Source: Parelaphostrongylus tenuis
Taxonomy: Eukaryota; Nematoda; Chromadorea; Rhabditida; Metastrongylidae
DNA: 64,000 bases
Assembly: GCA_019055375.1 (NCBI GenBank)
Contig: JAHQIW010003914.1
Span: forward strand, 1-64,000
Direction: 5' to 3'
Under the pieces are notes generated by a model, which worked only from the letters and a program-made list of their open reading frames with translations, had not been told where the DNA came from and did no database searches. Numbering within the stretch: position 1 is the first letter of the stretch; each line of letters starts with the position of its first letter. Below, in pieces: positions 45,701 through 55,000 of the stretch. The translations under genes and the position numbers were made by a program.

Positions 45701-48332
45701 TCATGTTTCGAGTGTTTTAAGACCTCGCTCAAAAAATATATGTGTATATAGAAAATGGATATAATTGGTAAATTCATCATTTGGCGGCGCGTGTAAATAC
45801 TTCGGTGTCGGATCCTCTATACAAGGGATGTCTCCTCGCGCAAATGATTGTACCTAAAGGCACCGCGTAACTGACGAGGCTGCAATATCGAAACACGTGC
45901 CTTGCATTATATAAGTGCCCTAACAGACCTCATGAAAGGCGTAAAATATGTCGTTAGACGACTACATATTGTTTTGAGCGAGGTCTCAAAACAACTTAAA
46001 ATAAATGGTATTCCCATAATGCCTGGGAATTACACCTATTAACATTATCGCGTTAATTACACATCTTGCTAGTAAGTCTGATAATGGCTTAATATCTGTG
46101 TAATTTTCAGGGTGCCCAGGTCACTTTACAAGAAGGTCATTGGAAGTTTATACGTTCGAGGTGGAAGAAATGCAGACTATTGCTCAAATGTAGTTTGTCC
46201 AGAAGGAAAACAGTGCGACTCCAACTCAGGTGGGACAGATTGGTGAGCCAAACTCCCTCTCACTTGTTTATCTTGAACAATGTTTTCCAGGAGCTTGTCA
46301 GTCGTTTCGAGTTCCAGTCTCTCCAATTACGGAACTGGACAAATGTAAGGGAGTAGTGTGTTCTCAGAATAAGCAGTGCGACTCAAACACAGGTGCTTAC
46401 TTTATTGCCTAAGTCTCAAAAATTATTAGACTTGATGATTTGCAACATCACAACTTTATTTCTTGACGTTACTCATCTTTGACTATTCTTCACCATCGAT
46501 CATTGTTTTCAGGAGAAATTTGGCTTTATGCACTTTCTAAGGTCGAAATGTATTAAATTCAACATCGATCAATGAGTCTTGTGTCATTTTCATGATGATG
46601 TGACGTTATTAGTATATTATTTATTCCGCAATGGATAACGCTTCAAAAAATATAGCTTCGTTCAGAGCTTCGAAGAGATCATATGATAGCTTGTTTACCA
46701 AACCGTGTATTTTTTCGTTCTTGCCGTGTATTACTGATAGTACGAACCAACTGGCCCGATGTTTCACGTTGATTTATTCTCCGGCGACAGGCATATTCCC
46801 CATTTATGTAATCTGCTTGCATCTGCTCTTTGTCACTAAGTGGTAGGCACACCAAGGGCAATGGCCTTTTGGCAAACCTTTTTGCAATGCTACTGAAGTC
46901 GCTGGTGTCCTTATCGATGTGTTTTGTTTGAAGTTATAGATGATCTCAAAAGTATTGATTTTAATACCCACTGCCTTCCTTTCCAAGCTCTGATGTTATG
47001 CCACAAAAGAGCTGTTCATTGCGGAACCGATATTGTGTTGAAAAACTTGTAGCCATGTGCTTCGCAAAATTTCTTATATTTTGTCGAATTGCAGTACATA
47101 AAAAGCAAGTAATCATTCAAAAAATAAGAAGTGTTGCTGGACAGGGTGGTATTTCACCTAGCTTAACGCAACAGTAGCATATGATAGTGTATTCAAAATT
47201 TTTCAAGCTTTCGACAAAAGACAAATCAAGTGGCACTTTTAAATTTACACATTAATTGTGAATCACTAACTTTCTCACAGTTTGCAGGTAAGTGTAGAAA
47301 ATCTCGTCCTTTCGCAGCACTGTTCATGCGTTATATCCGTACGTAGAACAGTTTTCTTTCAAGAAATCAAATGTGATTTGAATACACGACATATATGCAG
47401 ACCTGCCCATAATTTCTTTCGCATTTTGACATTGTTGTGAATTTATACGTTTTTTCCGAAAAAATCGGTAAAACCATATATTCACCACCATGGTCAAATG
47501 ATAAGCAGCCATTTGCTGAGATAGATGCTCTTACCTCAGAAAAAATGGGGTTGACCATCAGAAAAGTTGGTGAGCGCACTTTTGAGTTGGTAGTAGAGCT
47601 TTGGCTTTTTCTCACCCCTGCATATACTTCGAGGAGCGAGGGAGATGGAATCTGATGAAGCAGCATCAGAGCTATACGGTGGAATGTGGCGCCGTGTTCC
47701 AAACCAGTTCCTTCAAATTGTGGAGAGTCGTCATTGCAGTGTGAGTGATCGGCCAATACGAGTGTACATTGAGACACTACTTTATGCGGTAGTCTAATTC
47801 ATTTAGATGGCGAGCGATAATGCTGGCCGAATCCAGGTGCTTGTCCCCAAGTTACTCTAACATACTCCAACATACAGCTTTTGGGCAGCGACCCGGTTTC
47901 AAACAGAAAAAAGTAAACAATAGTGCAAAAGATTCCAGGAAATCTTGGTATAAGATATATATATATATATATATATATTTATTTATATAAAAGAGCGCAT
48001 GTGGTGCAGTGGTTAGAGGTGCTCTGCGTCGCACGAGATCAATGGTTCGATCTCGCGCTCATGGCTCACTAGGCTCTCCATCCGAATGGGGTCGGTAGAT
48101 TGGTACAAACTGGTCTCAGACTTGTCTGAGAGGATAAGCAGCACTGATTCGGTTCAGCGAGAGGCCACCGCGAGTCATTGCAAAGGTCAGATATGTGTTC
48201 AATCATCTCAAACGAAGTTGAAATTGAAGTCGAATGCATAGCGCATCGCTCAGGGATTGATCAACGCCGAGAGCTTTATCCTTTTAGATATATACATATA
48301 TATACATATATATGTATATATACATATATTAC

Positions 48333-48375
<43 letters not shown>

Positions 48376-49014
48376 GCAGCAGGGACACTTTATCGTGATG
48401 TCACTGCTGTGTAATGTACCTGACAATATTCAACTGATCAAATCATGTATGTATATAATTTCAAACTCTTTGGTTATATGATTGCAGGTAAGAGTAGGAG
48501 TTTTGGTCCACTTCCGTACACTACTAGATCTTCTGATCGTCGAAACGAAGTGGATTTCCTAAAGAAATGCATTTTGATAAAAATGCTCTATATCAAAGGC
48601 AAATATAAACAAAGTGTACGAATACACGACTTCAAACTTAATATTTTCGTTGCTTTTTAGGTATCTGTAGGAAATTTCGTCCACTTTCGGATACTGCTAA
48701 GTTCACGGATTCGTGCGACGAAGTAGTCTGCCCTCAAGGAATGCAGTGTGACTCGAATACAGGTTGTGATATATATATATATATATATATATATAGTATA
48801 TATATATATATATAAAACCATAAGCAAACATATCAAATGCTAGAAATAAACATTAAAATATGTGACTAGGTATGTAAATATGACTTCAGCTCATTGATTT
48901 GGATTTTCAGGTATGTGTAGAAAATTTCGCCCGCTTCCGGATACTGCCATGCCCTCGGATCTGTGCGATGGAGTGGTCTGCTTTGAGGGAACGCAGTGTG
49001 ATTCAAATACAGGT

Positions 49015-49059
<45 letters not shown>

Positions 49060-52000
49060 CATAATGTACAAAGAATGGAGTGCAAAACGAGCGTCGGTGG
49101 TGCAACGGTTTAGCACATGTTCCGGAAAGAGTAAGATCTGGGTTCGAATTTTGGCTGATTCAAACGTTTTTGCACACCACTCTACATCATTGAGTTTATT
49201 GAAACATCATAACACCGCAATAGGCGGTGAAATAAAATAATTTTCGATTGATTATATATATGCATATAAATACGTGCAGGAATACTAAATAGACATACAA
49301 TGTATAAAAAAAAAGATTGAAGCTCTTGGCGTTGATCAATTCCTGAGGGATGCGCTACGCTATCGCCTTCAATTTTTAACTTCGTTTGAAGTGATTGACT
49401 GCATATTCGGCCCCTTTACAATGAGTTACGGTGGCCTCCTTTGTGTTGAGCCAGTTTAAGGACTACGGAGAGAAGAATGGCTTGGTGAACCATGAGCGCA
49501 AGATCGAACGACCCACCTTGTGTTCAATGCGCAGCACCTCTAACCACGACGCTACTTGCGCTCTTTTAGCTAATTTGAAGGAATACTTGTGGCGTTTTGG
49601 TAAAGAGCACTCCTCGCAGCACCCAAGGTCGATGGTCTGACCTCGCGCTCATGGCTTACCAAGCCATCAGTCCCTCCGAAATCAAAAAAGTGGTATCAGA
49701 CATGTCTCAGATTTATCTGGGAGGATCAGCAACACTGACTCGGCACAGCGGGAGGCCATGAAAGCCTTATATGATTCTGTCACCTCAAACGAAGTTAAAA
49801 ATTAGGGACGAATGCATCGCATCCCTCGCGGATTGATCAGCGACGAGAGCTTTATTCCGTTTATACAGTACATACTCGAGACAAATATAATTAAGTGAGC
49901 GGAAATATAAACATATTGCACTTAGTGGTCTGATGGTTTTCAGGTATATGTAGAAAATTTCGTCCACTTCCGGATGCTGCGAAGTCATCAAATCCGTGCG
50001 ATGAAGTAGTCTGCTCTCAGGGAATGTGGTGTGATTCGAATACAGGTTGACATGTATATATGTACATATATATATATACATATGTGATATATATATATAT
50101 ATATTATATTTATACATACATGTGCATGTTATACGTGCAGGGGCGAGAAAAGTCTTGTTGATTTTGTACTTTGTAGTTTAGTATTGATATGATATCCTTT
50201 CAATAGTTCTGATAATTTTATTGAGTTCTTTGTTCTATTTTGCTCGGGAATGTGTTTTGAAAATGGCCGGCATTGTCAAAATAATTGGTTTTAACTCAAG
50301 GGGTGTCTACAGAGCCGTGAAACGTTTCAAAGAGACTGGAGAGATTGAAAGCGTCTACGAAGAATCCACCGCGTCTATTTCGAAGAATTGTTATCAAATC
50401 CGTTGCCAAATTCAACCATATCGGAAACTTTCGATGCGCAAAATGGCAACGAAACTCGGGATCACTGAGTGGAGCTTCCAAAACCTTGTCATAAGTATGG
50501 CTGAAGCTGCACTGCTAGATAATCATTCGTGCCCACTTTCTGGGCAAAAAGATGAAAACAAGAGCAGCTTTCAAAGGCTCGCCAAATGATTAGTTTGATA
50601 GCTGGGTGTTCGTTTGTTGAAGGTGCTTTTCACGGATGAGAAGATATTCCCAGTCACATCATTTCCCAATCGTCGCAGGCGAAGTCTGTTTCTCAAGATG
50701 GATCTGAATAAGTGCGCAGTAGCAAAGACTGATGGCCGTGGTCATTTTCCGGCTTGTGTAATAGTGGTCCGGCATTTGCTCCACTGGAAAGACATCGTTG
50801 GTCTTCATCAAAGGAAACGTCAAAATTAAGTTGCCAGATATGACTAGAAACTTTTACGGGGCGACTGGGACCTTGGATTACTCAATACTTTGGCGTCGAT
50901 GTTTTATCCTTCAACAGGACTGAGCTCCTGCGCGTTCGGTCCGCTCAACGATTGCCATTTGTCACGAGTTGTTTACAAGCCTTTCGAGTGAAGACATTTA
51001 GTCATCAAACTCTTCGGATCTCAACCCGATGGATTACTCCGTGCCATCCATACTCGAGAAAAAATTCTCGGTTGCTCGTTAGTACCGTAGACTGGCTTAA
51101 AACGACTTTGATTAATATTGGGACGAAATTACCGTTGAACCGTGCGCGAGTATCGTTGGAAGTTTTAACAAGCCTCAAGGGGCAGTCGAGAGCAGGAGCC
51201 AAAAGTTTAGGGGCCTTTTAGTGATGATTACAAGGAAGCGCAGCAAATGCAAAAACTACAGAAATCTGTACTGTGCCTGTGAAGAGTTGTGGTGTGGAAT
51301 AAAAAATTTGCAATTTTTTGTGTTTGGCTCCCTTTAACACCATTTTATTTTTAGTCTACAAACTTTATCATATATAAAAATCATCTGATATTTTGCTCGT
51401 AAGTTCGGCATCTGCATGACTTTCGTCTTCGCCGAGAACATCGCTGAACACATGTTCGACGGGTCCTTCCCCGAGTCTTAATGACCACCTCAAAAAACAA
51501 CTGGCAATAATTTTCCGGTACCGCTATGTCGGGACACATGGTGGGCTTTGCGCTTGATCAAGCTAAGGCTTGGGAAAGCTAGAATTCGGTGTAATGCAAA
51601 GCGTCACTGTCACTTTGTGAGCCTCTCCGTTTATCATGGTTACAAAATCTGTAGTCATTTTTGGATAAGCGCAATTTAAAATTACATATCGTCAGTTTTG
51701 ACGCACATAATTATTTTCTATCAAATACACCATAATACAAACTTTTTACAGGAGAATGCCGAATGTTTGAACCAGTGATCTATGATCCATACAGAAGCGT
51801 GATTTGTCGCCTTAATACAGAATGCTACTGGCAAGGTATTGAGCGTTATACTGCACAAGTGCACATATTCATTATGAGATAATGAATCATGTTGTTTATC
51901 ACTATTAGAAAACCAGGAAGAAGTATAAGTCTGGTGCATTTGAGTACAATCTATGTAATTGAGCAAAAGTCAATGTAAACGATTATAATGGAAAGTTCAT

Positions 52001-55000
52001 GGGTTGGAAGTAGAGGGCACACCTATGGGCAAATTTTGACCAACTATCGCAGTCCTTAAACCAGTAATATGGTCTAAGAGGCAGGGGATACGGTGATGCC
52101 GTCACGTAATCTAATCTGAAGATATGCTGGCTCGAATTCACTCCAAATGCATCACGCATCTCTGGTTTTGCAAGTGGTCTTGGGCCTCTCTGAAACAAGC
52201 CATGGCATCTCATTTGCGTGGTAATGCTCCCGCTGCAATCCCAGGATTCCAGAAAGAGTCCAAGAGTTCAACTATTTTCGTGAGATTGACAAGAAGTTTC
52301 CAAGCATAAATTGAAGCCACGCATAATAAACTTGATGAATTTGACAAGGTGTGATACATGTGTATTCGGGTCACGCAACTACCTTCAACACCTCTTCCAG
52401 TCAGATGCTGATGGACTAGGGAGAGCGTCAGTGAACCTTCCATTTTTCTATCGCGCCTAAAAGCAGCCCAGCGGGACTTTCTTGCTGCAAGAACTCCTTG
52501 AGCATTCTATCCTCTTTCCAGACTCGTTTTGGAGAAAAGCGCAATCGAGCCTATCCTCTTGTGCTACATTTAACATCACGAGAAATTCAGAGAGGCTCTG
52601 GTCCATCGATAGTCGTTGAAGCATATTATGTGTCCAGACCACCTTGTCTTCGTTTGGGACAGCATCTTTAAATTTTCTATCAATGGTGTAGGTTGCGATT
52701 TTGTATTGCTTCTCGTATTTGCGAGATACGAGACACTCCAAGCATCGCGCTTTTAATTGTGCCGTGAGCACGTAGGTAATATTGTATCGCTTACGTAGTG
52801 ATTAGGTTTCTGACATATTTGTCAGAGTAGGAAGAACTGTTGAGACGAAAAGGTGAACTCGGAGGCGTGCGTGCTCTTTCCCTTTTTGTTCAGGTCTGGA
52901 ACTATGTCGCTCATCATATTCAATTAGTGGCCTAGTCAGTCGTAACTGAGTCTTCAGAAATTCTCACTTTGCAGAGTATGGACGTATCATGCAAACTGAT
53001 TCGTTTCTTACAGTTGCCTTTGCGAGATTTAGTCAAAGATTGATCTTTCTACAACCGATGTTAGACTCGTTCAACAGTCCTTCCGTGTAGTTAATGTTTG
53101 ATGTTATAAAAGCGATATCATTAGAAAAACGAGAATGGTGTTATTGTCAACCACCATTTCACTCTCATGTTGCCTCGTCCATTGATTTGGGACAACCTGT
53201 ACCTCTCCTGATACAGAATTATTTGTAAACTCTTTCGCTAAACAGGAAATTTCTATCAGAATCTTCGTACTCATTGGAGAACATAAATCTCGGCGTACGT
53301 CACTGGCAGATCCAAGCCTACCAAACAAAGCAAGCCGAGTGAAACACACTTTTATTTTTCTTTCTTCTTAAGAAGGTCTTCTAAGTGCATTGAAACAAGA
53401 AAAATAGAAGTGTGTTTCACTCGGCTTGCTTTGTTTGGTAGGCTTGTATCTGCTAATGACCTTTCGCCAAACCTATAGCAACATTGAATAGATCGGATGT
53501 CGAGAACTGTGAATTCACAAGCGGTTTTTTTGGTTTTCTGTTACTCTAATTTGATTAGCAACCTCTTGCTATGAGATTAAACAACAAAGATAGCACAGAC
53601 ATAGAAAATGCTTCTACAGGAACCAAAGAAATTGAAGGCTTCATAACCGAACTAGTTAGTCTGTCGCTTAAACTTCACGAAGGGCGCTTCACAACTCAAC
53701 ACTGATAGTGTAAAACAAAAAGAAAAGCCATCACTCATACAGAGTTGTATCGATGTCTTTTCTATAAACCTATACGCAAAGCTTGAAATTTTTGAAACAA
53801 AGGAAAACTTCTATAGTTAACGAAAAGACGGCGCTCGGCTTTCATATGTAACGGAGTCGATTCACGACTAACCTTTCGAGTTTCACCGCACTCACTACAC
53901 AGTTCTCACATAGAGAAGGGAGAATGTCAGTTCTGCAGTGAGCGCGCTCTGCCGCAGAAAGGTTAGTCGCTGTTTGACTCTATTATAAATTTATCAGATC
54001 CCTAGTTCTACCCGTTGCACATATTAGGGCTTCTCATGCGTTTTGGACTATGGCAATAAACATCAAATTATAAATCAGAAGTTATTAAATTGCTAAACGC
54101 AAGAACATTGCTCAAAAACAGCTCCGTCGTCATCTTCGTGCCCCATATCCGGCCAAGGTCATTACCATCGGCTGAAAGTGGATATTTATCAGAAGTCAGC
54201 TCCGTCCAAACCAATGGCTATAATCAAGCCAACGAGGAGCTTTAACTCCACGTCCAATTCGATTCGCGCTAAAGGCTATGATCATCATATTTTGGGATCA
54301 AACCGAACTGATTCACTGGGAATTGGACAACCCGAGAGACGATCAACGCCAAGCGTTCCTGTGAGCATATGGATCGCTGCAGTCAAGCCATGTCACGTCG
54401 ACGTCGGCGCAATCTCATCCTGCTTCAAGAAAAGACAAGGCTGCATGTCACCAAACTGACGAAGAAGAAATTGACCGAAATGGGCTGGGAGTGTTGGATT
54501 ATCCGCCGTACAGTATTGACTTAATAAAGTCTGACTATTACCCCTTCTGGTCGCTGGAATGCTTTTTGAGCAGAAAGAAGTTCCAAGACATCATTCATCT
54601 GCGTCGGGGATTGGCAACTTCCTTCGAATCAAGGATGACGAGTTTTGAGAGCGCGGTAATTATTTGTTGTCTGAGTTGGCAGAAATGTGCTTAGGGTGAT
54701 AGAGCATACTTTGAATAGCATTGTTGAGCAATTTTAAATACTACTAATTAGCAATTTCGGTGTTTATTGCGTTAGTGCCAAAAGTTATGAACAGATCCAA
54801 TAAATTGCGCTAAACGCAAAAATGATTACGATTTTGTTGTAACTGACAGTGTTTTCCTTGATTATGCAATTGTTTTAGTCTCTAAAGTTTCGTCCATGCC
54901 TGATATCCGCCCTTACCTTGAAATCTCCTTCATTTGTTTTACACAGTAAGCTCGACCGTGAGTGAAGACCTGTGGTTTGTAATTCCCATGTTATCGTGTC

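Noticed and set aside
47367..47777. 136-codon minus-strand frame as a gene
   Set aside because: It runs antisense through the intron of the cysteine-module gene and overlaps a decayed cassette; composition and lack of motifs suggest chance.
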